The position numbers were made by a program, and so were the translations under genes. From CAYUJH01 sp964394585 (GTDB taxonomy: Bacteria; Bacteroidota; Bacteroidia; Cytophagales; Flammeovirgaceae), in the NCBI GenBank assembly GCA_964394585.1, contig CAYMYI010000001.1, forward strand, positions 66,025-130,024: a stretch of DNA of 64,000 bases, in the 5' to 3' direction. Positions 36,573-46,784 of this stretch are shown one piece after another. The notes below the pieces were generated by a model. The model made no database searches. It was given only the letters and a program-made list of their open reading frames with translations, and was not told the origin of the DNA. The stretch's first letter is position 1, and each line of letters begins with the position of its first letter.

Positions 36573-36606
36573 ATTGAATTTCTCTTCTATAAACTACTCG
36601 AAAACA

Positions 36607-36912
36607 ATGTTAATCCGAATTGTAAAAATGACGTTTCGCGAAGATGCCTGCGAAGCCTTTCTGGAAATGTTTCATGGAGTAAAGCAGCGCATCAGAGCAT
36701 TTGAAGGCTGCCAGCACTTAGAACTACTTCGCGATACTCAACACCCCCACATTATGATGACTTACAGCCATTGGGAGAGTGAAAAAGCTCTGGAGCTTTA
36801 CCGAAATTCCGAGCTATTTCAACAAACCTGGAAGCAAACTAAAACCTATTTTGCCGCAAAACCCGAAGCCTGGTCAATGTACCAAGAGGCGTTGGTTAAT
36901 GAAGCACCTTAA
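36607..36912 (+). CDS. Antibiotic biosynthesis monooxygenase (ABM) family protein
   Basis: This 101-residue protein has the dimeric ferredoxin-like ABM fold: MLIRIVKMTFREDACEAFLE, then GCQHLELLRDTQHPHIMMTYSHWESEKALELYR in overlapping pieces, then a terminal helix. The ATG at 36607 is chosen because the frame further upstream runs through the ccm terminator. Family members include heme-degrading and quinol monooxygenases; which applies is unknown. Its 3' end overlaps the convergent holA gene by 17 bp. Confidence 0.85.
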   Translation: MLIRIVKMTFREDACEAFLEMFHGVKQRIRAFEGCQHLELLRDTQHPHIMMTYSHWESEKALELYRNSELFQQTWKQTKTYFAAKPEAWSMYQEALVNEAP

Positions 36913-37921
36913 AGGCTAGCTCTTTCAAAATTTGTGCATCCGATGCTACACTTTCTATCCCTTTAAGTTGCGCATCGGCCCGTTGCAAATAATGGATTAC
37001 TTGCAGCGTTTTGGAAAGTGGATAGTTTTTAGCGGCGGCGGCATATTCTTTCACAAAATATGGGTTTACTTTTAAAACAGAAGCTAATTCTCGCTCGTTT
37101 TTGCCTCGTTGGCTATGCACCATCAGCACCTTGCTGAAATACCCGAATAAGGAAGCGACCACCACAATAGCGGGGTTGTTTTTGGGGTTAGCAGCAAAAT
37201 AGTCTAAAATTTGGTAGGTTTTCAGAGCATTTCTACGCCCCAACGCATTTTGCAACTCAAATACATTGAATTCTTTGCTAATCCCTACGTAGTCGGAAAC
37301 CATCGCATCGGTAATTTCAATCGTTTGGTTAGGGAAATTAATCAATATTTTTTCCACTGACTTGGCAATCCCCGAGAGGTTGTTGCCTACGTACTCTGCC
37401 AGTAACGATGCCGCCTTATTGGTAATATTATGCCCCAACGATTTGCAATATTGCCCTATCCATCCTGCAATTTGGTTATCGTACAGCTTTTTGGCTTCGA
37501 GCACCACTGCGTGTTTTTGTAAGGCTTTATACATTTCGGTTCGTGCATCGGGTTTTTTATGCTTGTAGCAAAATACAAGCACGGTAGTTTCTACGGGGTT
37601 CTTCGCATAAGCTGTCAATTGCTCTTGCGCCTCTTTTTTGCGGAAATCGGCAAGATCTTGTGCCTCTTTCACCATCAGTACTTGCCGCTGCGCCATCATG
37701 GGGAAACGGCGCGCACTTTCTAACACCTGATGCATGGAAACGTCTTTGCCATACACAATCGTTTGATTGAAGCCTTTCTCGTGTTCGGGTAAAGCATGTT
37801 GTTCAATATACTCTGCTACCTGATCGATAAAAAAGGGTTCTTCTCCACATAAAAAATACAGGGGCGAAAACAGCCCTTCTTGCAAACTTTTTAAAATACC
37901 TTCAACAGAATTTGTTGCCAT
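36896..37921 (-). CDS. holA: DNA polymerase III subunit delta
   Basis: This 341-residue clamp-loader subunit opens the beta sliding clamp. The start at 37921 gives MATNSVEGILKSLQEGLFSP and then YFLCGEEPFFIDQVAEYI, the standard HolA N-terminus; an upstream frame to 37975 adds 18 residues with no family match. Further signatures are RRFPMMAQRQVLMVKEAQDL and EYVGNNLSGIAKSVEKI, and the C-terminal helical collar domain. The length is normal. Confidence 0.93.
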   Translation of the reverse strand: MATNSVEGILKSLQEGLFSPLYFLCGEEPFFIDQVAEYIEQHALPEHEKGFNQTIVYGKDVSMHQVLESARRFPMMAQRQVLMVKEAQDLADFRKKEAQEQLTAYAKNPVETTVLVFCYKHKKPDARTEMYKALQKHAVVLEAKKLYDNQIAGWIGQYCKSLGHNITNKAASLLAEYVGNNLSGIAKSVEKILINFPNQTIEITDAMVSDYVGISKEFNVFELQNALGRRNALKTYQILDYFAANPKNNPAIVVVASLFGYFSKVLMVHSQRGKNERELASVLKVNPYFVKEYAAAAKNYPLSKTLQVIHYLQRADAQLKGIESVASDAQILKELAFKVLH

Positions 37922-38020
37922 ATGCCAATACGGTTCGTAAAATGATTTTGCTATGCGCAGATTAAACCATTCCAAAGTTCAGAAAGAAATGAGCAAAACC
38001 GAAGGTAACCGGTAAGGAAT

Positions 38021-39860
38021 TTATGCAAGGGGCGTTTGATTGGGAATTGTAACCGTAAACTTAGTACCGTTGCGGGTTTCTGACTCTACTTTAATATTCC
38101 CTCCGAGTTTAACCACCGTTTCTTTTACAATATATAACCCCAAACCTGAACCTGCTTTAGTATCGTGCGCACGATAAAACATATTAAAAATTTTATCAAT
38201 ATGCTCTCTTGGTATGCCTAACCCATTATCTTCAACCGTAAACGTACAAAGTGTTTTTTCTACCTTACCTCGTACCGATACCACTATTTCATCGTTCGAC
38301 GACTTGCTAAAACGAATGGCATTTGAAATTAAATTATTGAATATAGTCTGAAGGCGCTCACGATCGGTGTAAAGAGGGGCCTGCAGCTCCCATTCATTTT
38401 CTTGTATAAGCTTTTTCTCCAGCACCGACATTCGGATAAGCTCAAATGCCTGCTTAACACACGCGCTTGGCGTTACCTGCTCAAAAGATAAATCCACACG
38501 GGCATTCTTAGAAAGGTCGCCAATATCGTTAATAAAATTATCGAGTTTTTCGATACTCTGCCGTAATAAAGGCAGATAGACCGAAATTGCTTTCCCCTCG
38601 GTATCTTGTTCGCACAAATTGAGTAACCCTAAAGACGAGGCTATGGGCGAGCGTAAATCGTGTGCAGTGCTGTACACAAATTTATCTAACTCGCTATTGA
38701 TTTTCTCGAGTTCTTGCTGCTGCTCTAGCATCAGCCGTTCAGCTTGCTTGCGCTGGGAAATATCCCAAAAAACCGCTTGTATGGCATTCTTTACCCCGAA
38801 ACTCTACCGGACCACTCATAATTTCCGCTTCAAAAGCAGCGCCATCTAAACGCAGCAATATCTGCTCGGACAGAGGTGCACTACTGCCCGATTTAAGCCG
38901 TTCAATCCGCTGTTCTACTACCGAGTGCGATGACGTATGAATAAACTCGAATACATTTTTCCCAATCAGCTCCGCTTTATTCTCTGCTTTTAGAATTTTT
39001 GCGGCGGCATCGTTCACAAATAAAATCACGTGTAAATCGTGAATGATAACACCAAAAGGGGCTTGGTTCACAATGCCTTTGTAGCGGACTTCGCTTGCTT
39101 TTAAGCGCTCTTCAATTTCTACCTGCTCTTGGATTGAACGAAAATTCAGGATAGCTTCTTTAAATCTCCCCTCAGCGTCATAGTTACGGCGGCTTACGGC
39201 TTCTACCCAAAGAAAGTGTCCTGCTTTGTGCTGAATACGGTATTTAAACCGATATTCAGGGGAGTTTTGAGCGATATCTTTGGCAATTTCTCCTTGTAAA
39301 CGCTCTCTATCTTCAGAGTGCGCTAAAGCAAATGCAGGCATTCCCATAAGCTCCTGTGGTGTATAGCCAGTAAGCTGAAACGCCGAAGGCGAAATGTATA
39401 CTGGTTGCTCGGTGGCATCGTAATAGGCGATTACATCGGAGGTGTTTTCGATGAGTTTTTTCTGTATTTGCAACTCTTCGAAAAGTGTAGAAGTGAACCG
39501 AAGTATGAGCCAAAGTTCTTCTTGGTTAGTGGGCGTCTGCAATGTGGCATGGAAACCTACCTGCTTCCCATCAAGTTGTAGTATTCCTTCTAAAGGATAC
39601 TCCACTATTTCGCCCTGCTGTAGGGTTTGGCAAGCCATTTCCAACGTTATATCGGCAGAGAAGGTAAGCCAAGTAAGTAGCTGTGTAGTATCCAACGGCG
39701 TGTTTTGGGGTAAATCCAAAGCATAGCGTAAGTTACCCGAAACGTAGAGTATTTTTAATTCAGGGGAAAGTAAACACACTACTTTACGAGAATCCTTTGT
39801 TAGAATTTCAATGGTTTGCTTAGTCGCGCTATGAATATGTAACACCTTATCTTCAGACAT
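38021..39860 (-). pseudogene. PAS-domain sensor histidine kinase with frameshift
   Basis: Two frames make up one kinase. The upstream frame (39860-38739) encodes two or three PAS-type domains: LWLILRFTSTLFEELQIQKK, then AYYDATEQPVYISPSAFQLT, then QAPFGVIIHDLHVILFVND. It ends with a spurious GFLGYFPAQAS tail. The other frame continues the PAS end as NAIQAVFWDISQRKQAERLM and runs into LEQQQELEKIN, the HisKA box FVYSTAHDLRSPIASSLG, the N box NLISNAIRFSK, and ATP motifs DNGLGIP and GSGLGLYIV. One extra base near 38787-38792 (AAAGAA on the coding strand) explains the break. The start at 39860 begins MSEDKVLHIHS. It may be a real disruption or a sequence error. Confidence 0.85.
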
Positions 39861-39988
39861 TCTTTTACAGTTATGCAAGCGTAGCAAAAGTACACTCCGC
39901 ATCATGTGATAGTACCTAGTACGAAACAACCTTTCAAGATGACGGAATTATTAATAATTATCAACAAAATACAGAACGCTTTGGCTTT

Positions 39989-40675
39989 TCACAATGAATC
40001 GTCGGAAGCGACTGCCATCTCTAAGAAAGCATTGAAAGGCTGTAGTACTTTAAACGCCTGTGTTACCGAGGCTTGAAACTCAGGAGAAGCTACGACATCA
40101 TCTGCAAACGATTGGGTTACCACAAAGCTCTTGAGTTGCAGTAAATGAATTTCAGGATGATCTTTCGGATAGCCCTTCGGAGCGCTTTTAAGGCGTTCGC
40201 CCTGTATTTCGCCAAAAGTTTTCACGAAAATAGGCTCATTCAAAATAGCATGCAATTGCGCTGCATTGTAGTCAATTTCTTGGCGGATTTTTTTGAGCAA
40301 ATCGTTCGGTGGCATATAAATCCCCCCTCCTACAAAGGTATTACCAGGCTCGAGGTGTAAGTAGTACCCTGCCGAAGGTGTATGCCTCCCCCCTTTGGCA
40401 ATAAATGCCCCGAAATTTTCTTTGTAAGGGCGTTTATCTTTGCTAAAACGGATATCGCGGTTAATGCGAAACACGCAGTCTTTCGGCGAGAGCGACGCCA
40501 CACCCTTCTCCCATTGGGCAATCGCCTGAATTTGTTCGGCGATCATTTCTAAAAAAAGATCGCGTGCTGCATGGTACTCTTTTCGGTGTTCCTCCATCCA
40601 TTCTCGTTCATTGTGCTGTTTTAGTTTGGAAAGAAACTCTAAGATTTGCGCTGTATTTCCCATAGCTTTCATCAT
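39989..40675 (-). CDS. DUF2461 domain protein
   Basis: This 228-residue protein matches the DUF2461 (TIGR02453) family across its length: FLSKLKQHNEREWMEEHRKEY near the N-terminus, VFRINRDIRFSKDKRPYKEN in the middle (a highly conserved motif), and GGIYMPPNDLLKKIRQEID. The function is unknown, and no signal peptide is seen. Starts at 40675, 40672 or 40663 are all possible. It lies 18 nt after the membrane protein gene on the same strand. Confidence 0.9.
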   Translation of the reverse strand: MMKAMGNTAQILEFLSKLKQHNEREWMEEHRKEYHAARDLFLEMIAEQIQAIAQWEKGVASLSPKDCVFRINRDIRFSKDKRPYKENFGAFIAKGGRHTPSAGYYLHLEPGNTFVGGGIYMPPNDLLKKIRQEIDYNAAQLHAILNEPIFVKTFGEIQGERLKSAPKGYPKDHPEIHLLQLKSFVVTQSFADDVVASPEFQASVTQAFKVLQPFNAFLEMAVASDDSL

Positions 40676-40693
40676 TAAAATATTTCAAAAAAA

Positions 40694-41278
40694 TTATTCA
40701 GGAGGATTCAGGAAGCGTTTCCGCTGCTTGCGTGCCTCTTGGTAACGTTCGAACGATTGACGATACGCTTCGTTCTTCGGGTGTTGCTGCATACGCTCAA
40801 ACCGCCGTACTAACTCAGGCTCATCGTGGTGTTGAAAAGCAAACAATTGGCTAAGCGTTACCTGCTCCAAAGGCAATGCTACTACAAGCAGCACTATCGC
40901 ATACTGATAGCTACGTTCGCGCAGGGGCCACTGTAGAAACTTTAACCAGTAAAACAACAAGGCGATGCTTGTAAGTAATTTGCCCCCTAACCACAAAACT
41001 CCTGTGGTTTCCCAATACAAAAACTTAGAAACAACTGCTCCAACGAGCAAACCACTACCCAAAAAAGCCCCTCGCGTACTGAATTGTTTTGTTCTACTTT
41101 CAGAACGGAATAAAATGCCTCGTAGCAAGAGCCAACTTGCCAACAGACCGCCTCCTGCCAATAAGCAGATTTGTTGCGCAGGAAAACGCGAAACCCAGAA
41201 GCCGATTCCTAACAACAGGAGAAACCAAGCCATTTTTTCTATTACCGATTGCCAAGATTTCAGAGATTCCACCTGCAT
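40694..41278 (-). CDS. Hypothetical membrane protein
   Basis: This 194-residue protein is not recognised. It has about five hydrophobic segments: MAWFLLLLGIGFWVS, ICLLAGGGLLASWLLLRGIL, AFLGSGLLVGAVVSKFLY, LTSIALLFYWLKFLQW and YAIVLLVVALPLEQV. A soluble basic C-terminal tail (RRFERMQQHPKNEAYRQSFE) rich in Arg, Gln and Glu, with helical character, follows. It is probably cotranscribed with the DUF2461 gene. Confidence 0.7.
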   Translation of the reverse strand: MQVESLKSWQSVIEKMAWFLLLLGIGFWVSRFPAQQICLLAGGGLLASWLLLRGILFRSESRTKQFSTRGAFLGSGLLVGAVVSKFLYWETTGVLWLGGKLLTSIALLFYWLKFLQWPLRERSYQYAIVLLVVALPLEQVTLSQLFAFQHHDEPELVRRFERMQQHPKNEAYRQSFERYQEARKQRKRFLNPPE

Positions 41279-41351
41279 AGTACACCTTTCATTTTACAAT
41301 GTTTGCCTAAAAAGTTGTTGTTATTCTTTTTAAAAAAGTCTATGAGGGAAA

Positions 41352-43367
41352 TTAGCCCTCAAAGACTTCTAATTCTTGGAGTTCGCGGGTAAATCCTCCT
41401 GAGAGGATGGGGAAACGGCACCAGGTTTTCGGGTCGAGGTTTTTATCATCTAAATGAAAGGAAGGGGCATACCGTTCGCGTTTCCATTGGTTGCGGCACC
41501 ATAAACGGAAGAAACGGGCAGTCCAGTTTTTAAGTTGCTCGCTCGTATACTGAGGATATTGCATGCGCAGCAAACGAAAGCACTCTATTGGCATTTTTTT
41601 ATCGCGAATGGCTGCTTCTTCGATAGAATCGAGCAAATCGTAAGGCATTAAGTCGTCTTCATCAGTTTGTTTTGAAGCTTGCGGACGCAGTTCGGCGGTT
41701 GGTTGCTGTACATTTACGGCATGTAGCGCCGGAATTTTGAGCTCTCCGCTTACCCCTTTGGTTTCCATCCATCGCAACCACTGCCGCAAGAACGCCTTAT
41801 CAATCCCCGCAATAGGACTTAGCCCGCCGGAGGTATCTCCATCCATTGTGGCATATCCCACTGCCGCTTCCGACCGATTGCTAGTAGAAAGCAGCAACGC
41901 TCCTCGAATATTCGCCATCATCCAAACACTTGGGGCACGGACCCTTGCTTGTATATTTTGTAGGGCGATGTCGTCTTGTTCCCAGGTAAGTTCGCGCGCT
42001 AAGCTCTTTTCAATAATTTGCCGATACTCCTTAAAAATCGGGTTTACATCGAATTCGTAAAACGTTGCGTTGAGGGCTTGTGCCAATCCTTTGGCAGCTT
42101 GCAGGGTAACCTCTCCACTGTTTTCGGTGGGTTGGTAAGCAGTGGTTATCATCTCGTGGGCAATGGCTTCTACCGTATCGAGCGGTTGGATGGCGTTGTA
42201 ATAGCCCAATTTCTTTTTGAAAGCTTCTAAGCCGATGCTTTCAATACCGAGGGCAATCATTAAATAGCAACAAGTTGCCACAGCCGAAGAGTCGGCTCCT
42301 CCGGAAAGCGACACGATAAACCCCCGCGAATAGCTTTTCCGCATGTAGTCATACAGCCCCAAGGCTAAAGCACGTGCAAATTCTTCTTCTTGTAAAAACT
42401 CGCTGTGTTCCCAAGGCTTATCTTGCGGTTCTGCCTGTTGCGGCTCAATGCTCGGATAGTCAAACGGCAGTTCAATGCAGTTTTCGCGCATTTTTGGCAC
42501 ATTAAAAAGCGTACTGCTCTGTGCCTGTTCCATTCGTGCATCGGCAATGTCAATCACGGCGGTGGTAAGCAAGTGGTCGTGGAAAGAAAGTCGCTGCCCA
42601 ATGGCAAGTAAATTCCCCGAAGAGGCAATGAGTGTGCCTCCGTCGTAAATAGCCCTGCCGGCTTCGTTGCCTAACAAGTTTGCATAGATATACCCACACC
42701 CAAACGAACGAGAGCCTTCTAGCACAAAACGCTTGCGGATTTCGAGCTTGTCGAACGCAAAATGGCTTGCTGAAGGGTTGAGAATCAAATCGATACCGTA
42801 TTCGTACAAACGTCGACCGGGGCGGTTGGCAACCCAAGCATCTTCACAGATTTCAAACCCAATTTTTACCCCTCCAACTTTGAAGTACAAATCGCCGAGG
42901 GGGAACATTTCGCCCTCGAATACCACTTGCCCCGAGGTATGCTGGTCGGCAAAATTCACTTTAACAATTTCGTTTTCAGGCCAAGGCGTGAACCAGCGCG
43001 GCTCGTAGTGGATGCCGTTGCCTGCCAAAAACCGTTTGGCAACAAAGCCAGCGATAGCGCCGTCTACAATCAGGCATGCAGCATTAAAGATGCGGTTTTG
43101 GTACATAATGGGCAATCCTGCCGAAACAATCATACCGTTGGTATGGGGTAGCAAATCGGAAAGCATTTGCAGTGCCGTTTGGTGCACCCCAGGGGCATAA
43201 AAGGCATCTTCGCAGCCGTAGCCGGTAATGCACAGCTCGGGCAAACACAAAATACTTACCTGTTTGGCTTTCGCCTCTTCGATGGCATTCACCATGTTGC
43301 GGAAGTTTCCGTCCCAATCTAACGGCGTTTGGTTGAGCACCGCGCCAGCAATTTTGATGAGTTTCAT
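41352..43367 (-). CDS. nadE: Glutamine-dependent NAD+ synthetase
   Basis: This 671-residue two-domain enzyme has an N-terminal nitrilase-type glutaminase (about 1-290; ILCLPELCITGYGCEDAF, VKIGFEICEDAW with the catalytic Cys, LILNPSASHFAFDKLE) that releases ammonia, and a C-terminal ATP-pyrophosphatase synthetase domain (about 330-671; FIVSLSGGADSSAVATC as P-loop, LLLSTSNRSEAAVGYATMDGD). It converts nicotinic acid adenine dinucleotide to NAD+. The length fits the glutamine-dependent form. Confidence 0.95.
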   Translation of the reverse strand: MKLIKIAGAVLNQTPLDWDGNFRNMVNAIEEAKAKQVSILCLPELCITGYGCEDAFYAPGVHQTALQMLSDLLPHTNGMIVSAGLPIMYQNRIFNAACLIVDGAIAGFVAKRFLAGNGIHYEPRWFTPWPENEIVKVNFADQHTSGQVVFEGEMFPLGDLYFKVGGVKIGFEICEDAWVANRPGRRLYEYGIDLILNPSASHFAFDKLEIRKRFVLEGSRSFGCGYIYANLLGNEAGRAIYDGGTLIASSGNLLAIGQRLSFHDHLLTTAVIDIADARMEQAQSSTLFNVPKMRENCIELPFDYPSIEPQQAEPQDKPWEHSEFLQEEEFARALALGLYDYMRKSYSRGFIVSLSGGADSSAVATCCYLMIALGIESIGLEAFKKKLGYYNAIQPLDTVEAIAHEMITTAYQPTENSGEVTLQAAKGLAQALNATFYEFDVNPIFKEYRQIIEKSLARELTWEQDDIALQNIQARVRAPSVWMMANIRGALLLSTSNRSEAAVGYATMDGDTSGGLSPIAGIDKAFLRQWLRWMETKGVSGELKIPALHAVNVQQPTAELRPQASKQTDEDDLMPYDLLDSIEEAAIRDKKMPIECFRLLRMQYPQYTSEQLKNWTARFFRLWCRNQWKRERYAPSFHLDDKNLDPKTWCRFPILSGGFTRELQELEVFEG

Positions 43368-43394
43368 ACTAGATTATTTGAAATTGATTCACAC

Positions 43395-43814
43395 CTATTT
43401 CACCACAGCGATGCATTTCAGTTCAATGGCAATTGGCGTAGGTAAAGCATTGACCTCCACCGTAGTGCGGCATGGCTGGTTATCTTTAAAATACTCTGCA
43501 TACACAGCATTATACGCTTTGAAATCGTCTTTCATGTTGGTAAGAAATACGGTAACATCTACGAGTTGCATCCACGAACTGCCCGAACTTTCTAAGATAG
43601 TACGTACATTTTCAAATACCGATCGGCACTGCGCTTCAATATCGTAGGCGATGATGTTCCCGGCATCGTCGAGGGTTACCCCGGGAATCTCCTTGCTTCC
43701 TTTTTTCCGAGGGCCGACCCCGGAAAGAAACAGTAAATTTCCTATGCGGCGAGCATGTGGATACAGCCCGACGGGTTCGGGAGCATTTTCAGCATTGTGT
43801 TTTTCTTGTTGCAT
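43395..43814 (-). CDS. RidA family protein
   Basis: This 139-residue RidA/YjgF/UK114-fold protein has GLYPHARRIGNLLFLSGVGP, IEAQCRSVFENVRTILESSG, VDVTVFLTNMKDDF and CRTTVEVNALPTPIAIELK. The last includes the conserved Arg that binds the carboxylate of imine intermediates. Family members hydrolyse reactive enamines and imines or act on aminomuconate-like compounds. It starts 27 nt upstream of... the nadE start in the leftward direction and precedes it on the same strand, so cotranscription with nadE is possible. Confidence 0.9.
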   Translation of the reverse strand: MQQEKHNAENAPEPVGLYPHARRIGNLLFLSGVGPRKKGSKEIPGVTLDDAGNIIAYDIEAQCRSVFENVRTILESSGSSWMQLVDVTVFLTNMKDDFKAYNAVYAEYFKDNQPCRTTVEVNALPTPIAIELKCIAVVK

Positions 43815-43900
43815 ATTTTTGAAAGTCTGGTTTATGTTGAAAATAACGAGTTGTATCGTAATTTGTGAGAAACATTGTTAAACCACAAGCTTTGATTCTC

Positions 43901-45226
43901 ATGAAAATCGCTCTACTCTTTTTTAGTTTACTACTCACCTCGTTTGCCTATGGGCAGATGCCCCACATCCTCTCAATGGAACAACGTGCCGAAGTGCGGA
44001 ACCGCTGGCTCGAAGAACGGTTTGCCACGGTGCTCCCCCAACTAATGGACGAAACCGGCGTGGATATGTGGGTGATTATTTCGAGGGAATACAACGAAGA
44101 TCCCGTGTTGAAAACCATGCTCCCGGCTACGTGGCTCTCGGCAAGGCGCCGCACCATTTTAGTAATGCACAAGCAAGAAAACGGAACGGTAGAAGGGCTT
44201 GCCATTGCGCGCTATAGTGTCGGGACGGTGTTTAAAGGCATTTGGAACCCTGAAGAAAATCCCGACCAATGGTCGGTGTTAAAGGCGGTTATCGAAGAAC
44301 GAAAGCCTGAGAAAATCGCCATCAATCGCTCAAAAATTTATGGGTTAGCCGATGGGCTGGTAGCTACCGACCAAGAAGAAATGATGGCATACCTTCCCGA
44401 AAAATACCAAAAACGCCTTGCAGCCGACGGAAAACTTGCCATCCGCTGGTTAGAAACCCGTACCGAAAGTGAGTTAGCTGTGTATGAGCAAATCTGTCAA
44501 ATTGGGCACACGCTCATTCAAGAAGCCTTCTCTACCAAGGTAATCCAACCGGGGGTTACCACTACCCAAGACGTAGTGTGGTGGTTCCGCGAGCGTATCC
44601 GCGAGTTAAAACTCGTGGCGTGGTTTCATCCAACCGTAGATGTGCAACGCGCCGATCCGGCATCCGATGAAAACCAACGTTCGTTCAGCCGCCGGCCCGA
44701 TGTAGATGTAATTATGCCAGGCGACCTTATCCACTGCGATGTGGGCATTACCTATTTAGGGCTCAATACCGATATGCAAGAACTCGCCTACGTGCTCAAA
44801 CCCGGAGAAACCGAAGCCCCTAAAGGCTTGGTAGAAGGGCTAAAAGCTGGCAACCGCTTGCAGGATATCATGACAGGGCATTTCAAAACGGGGATATCGG
44901 GCAACGAAATTCTGACTAAAACCATTGAGCAAGCAAAAGCCGAAGGGCTTCGCCCGCAGATTTATTCGCACCCTATCGGCTACCATGGGCACGCTGCCGG
45001 CATGAGTGTAGGCTTGTGGGATAACCAAGTAAGCATCCCTCAGGGCGAACATCCGCTGTACGATAATACGTGTTATGCCATCGAACTGAACACGCGGGTC
45101 AACATCCCCGAATGGGATAACAAGGAAGTGCGCATTATGCTCGAAGAAAATGCTGTGTACCGCAACGGAAACGTTCATTATATGAACGGACGGCAAGAAA
45201 GCCTACTCCTCATTCCTAGGCAGTAA
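43901..45226 (+). CDS. Secreted M24 metallopeptidase (aminopeptidase P-like)
   Basis: This 441-residue protein has the start chosen at 43901, which opens a signal peptide (MKIALLFFSLLLTSFAYGQ); 12 extra upstream codons weaken it. An N-terminal creatinase-like domain (about 25-200) precedes the pita-bread catalytic domain, with metal ligands likely in CDVGITYLGLNTDMQ (two Asp), SHPIGYHGHAAGM (His), YAIELNTRV (Glu) and MLEENAVY (Glu). Such enzymes remove N-terminal residues before proline. The export signal puts it in the periplasm or outside the cell. A terminator follows. Confidence 0.9.
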   Translation: MKIALLFFSLLLTSFAYGQMPHILSMEQRAEVRNRWLEERFATVLPQLMDETGVDMWVIISREYNEDPVLKTMLPATWLSARRRTILVMHKQENGTVEGLAIARYSVGTVFKGIWNPEENPDQWSVLKAVIEERKPEKIAINRSKIYGLADGLVATDQEEMMAYLPEKYQKRLAADGKLAIRWLETRTESELAVYEQICQIGHTLIQEAFSTKVIQPGVTTTQDVVWWFRERIRELKLVAWFHPTVDVQRADPASDENQRSFSRRPDVDVIMPGDLIHCDVGITYLGLNTDMQELAYVLKPGETEAPKGLVEGLKAGNRLQDIMTGHFKTGISGNEILTKTIEQAKAEGLRPQIYSHPIGYHGHAAGMSVGLWDNQVSIPQGEHPLYDNTCYAIELNTRVNIPEWDNKEVRIMLEENAVYRNGNVHYMNGRQESLLLIPRQ

Positions 45227-45253
45227 CCTCGCTTTTTCCATTCTGAATAAGTA

Positions 45254-45309
45254 ACCGCTCCAATTTGGCAACGCTCTTCTACTCAGAGCCTAGCCTTGGG
45301 CGGTTTTTT
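45254..45309 (+). terminator. Probable terminator after the M24 peptidase gene
   Basis: ACCGC and CCAA at 45254-45263 can pair with TTGG and GCGG ending at 45303, with an inner hairpin (GCTCT/AGAGC) in the loop, followed by six T (45304-45309). The stem has a bulge, so this is less certain than the other terminators. Confidence 0.6.
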
Positions 45310-45494
45310 AGTATTCTGTTACCAAAATTGCTGCATAAGCACTAGAAAGAACAGGGTTGCCATGTGCTCACCCCCAATAAACCTTCGCTAGGCTTAGCAA
45401 AACAGAAGGAGTGAAAACTATTTAAGGCTAAATAATTGGATTTCAATAAAATAATTTATTAAATTATATTCATATTTAACTTTTTTAATCTGAT

Positions 45495-46763
45495 ATGAAA
45501 ATGAAATCACATCATCAAATTCTCATTATTGGTGGAGGAACTGCAGGGATTATGACCGCAGCCAACTTACTGCGGAAAGATTCGAAGCTGGATATTGCGA
45601 TTGTAGAGCCTTCTAACGACCACTACTACCAACCCGCATGGACGCTCGTAGGCGCTGGAACGTACAATTTCGAAAGCACTCGGAAAGATATGGCAAGCGT
45701 AATGCCGCAAGGTGTTACCTGGATTCAAGATTACGCCACCGGGTTCGACGCTCCGAATAACACCGTCAAAACTGAAAAAAGTGGCAACCTCACCTACGAT
45801 TACCTGGTGGTGGCCCCGGGACTCGTCATGGCTCCAGAACTGATCGAAGGCTTGCCCGAAGCCCTAGGGAAAGGCAACGTTTGCAGCAACTATACCAACC
45901 CACGCCATACCTTTGAGGTCATCGAGCGTTTTAAAGGAGGAAATGCCGTATTTACCCAACCTACCACACCGATTAAGTGCGGGGGTGCTCCCCAGAAAAT
46001 TGCCTATCTTGCCGCAGATAACTTCAAAAAACGAGGCATTAGTAACAATACCAATGTAATTTTTGCCACTCCAGGCTCGGTAATCTTCGGGGTAAAAGAA
46101 ATTGCCAAAACGCTACACCAAGTCCTCGACCGATACGGCATCCACTTTCGCCCATTTTATGCCCCCGAAAAAATTGATGCTGAAAAACAGGTGATTCATT
46201 TCCATTTTGCTGCTAACAACGAAAACCAGTGTGTGGTAAACGAAGATAACTCGCTGCAAGAACGTATGATTGGTGAAACCCACATCGAAATTCCGTACGA
46301 TATGCTCCACATTGCGCCTCCTCAGGTAGCCCCGAAATTTGTGCGCGAATCGGATTTAGTGAACGAGGCAAAATGGCTCGATGTTGACCACCACACCCTA
46401 CAACACAACCGTTACCCTAACATTTTTGGTTTGGGCGATGTAGCTGCCCTTCCTACTGCGAAAACAGGGGCTGCAATCCGCAAGCAAGTCCCTATTGTAG
46501 CCGATAACCTCATGCACCTCATTCGCTATCAGAAAATGGGGGAAAAATCGTACAACGGGTATTCCTCGTGCCCATTAGTAACCGGCTATGGCAAAATGGT
46601 ACTCGCAGAGTTCGACTATGGTAACAATTTTACCCCCGACCCCAAACTGAAGCGCATGCTCATTGCTGATAGTTCGAAAGAACACTGGCGTTTGTGGATG
46701 CTAAAAAAACACCTCTTGCCGTATTTGTACTGGAACAAAATGCTGAAAGGACAAGAGGTATAA
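45495..46763 (+). CDS. Sulfide:quinone oxidoreductase, type II (SQOR-like)
   Basis: This 422-residue flavoprotein starts with ILIIGGGTAGIMTAANLL (FAD site) and has NDHYYQPAWTLVGAG, TQPTTPIKCGGAPQKIAYLA and NGYSSCPLVTGYGKMVLAEFDY. The two cysteine motifs KCGGAPQK and SSCPLVTG correspond to the redox-active cysteines of the mitochondrial-type SQOR, which oxidises sulfide to persulfide and reduces quinone. That suggests a membrane-surface sulfide-detoxifying enzyme. No persulfide dioxygenase or rhodanese gene is adjacent. An alternative start is the ATG two codons later (45501). Confidence 0.88.
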   Translation: MKMKSHHQILIIGGGTAGIMTAANLLRKDSKLDIAIVEPSNDHYYQPAWTLVGAGTYNFESTRKDMASVMPQGVTWIQDYATGFDAPNNTVKTEKSGNLTYDYLVVAPGLVMAPELIEGLPEALGKGNVCSNYTNPRHTFEVIERFKGGNAVFTQPTTPIKCGGAPQKIAYLAADNFKKRGISNNTNVIFATPGSVIFGVKEIAKTLHQVLDRYGIHFRPFYAPEKIDAEKQVIHFHFAANNENQCVVNEDNSLQERMIGETHIEIPYDMLHIAPPQVAPKFVRESDLVNEAKWLDVDHHTLQHNRYPNIFGLGDVAALPTAKTGAAIRKQVPIVADNLMHLIRYQKMGEKSYNGYSSCPLVTGYGKMVLAEFDYGNNFTPDPKLKRMLIADSSKEHWRLWMLKKHLLPYLYWNKMLKGQEV

Positions 46764-46784
46764 ATTTTTTTGTTTTTTAAAATG

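Noticed and set aside
36472..36606. N-terminal extension of the ABM-family protein
   Set aside because: It runs through the end of ccmE and the terminator hairpin; the start at 36607 gives the standard domain.
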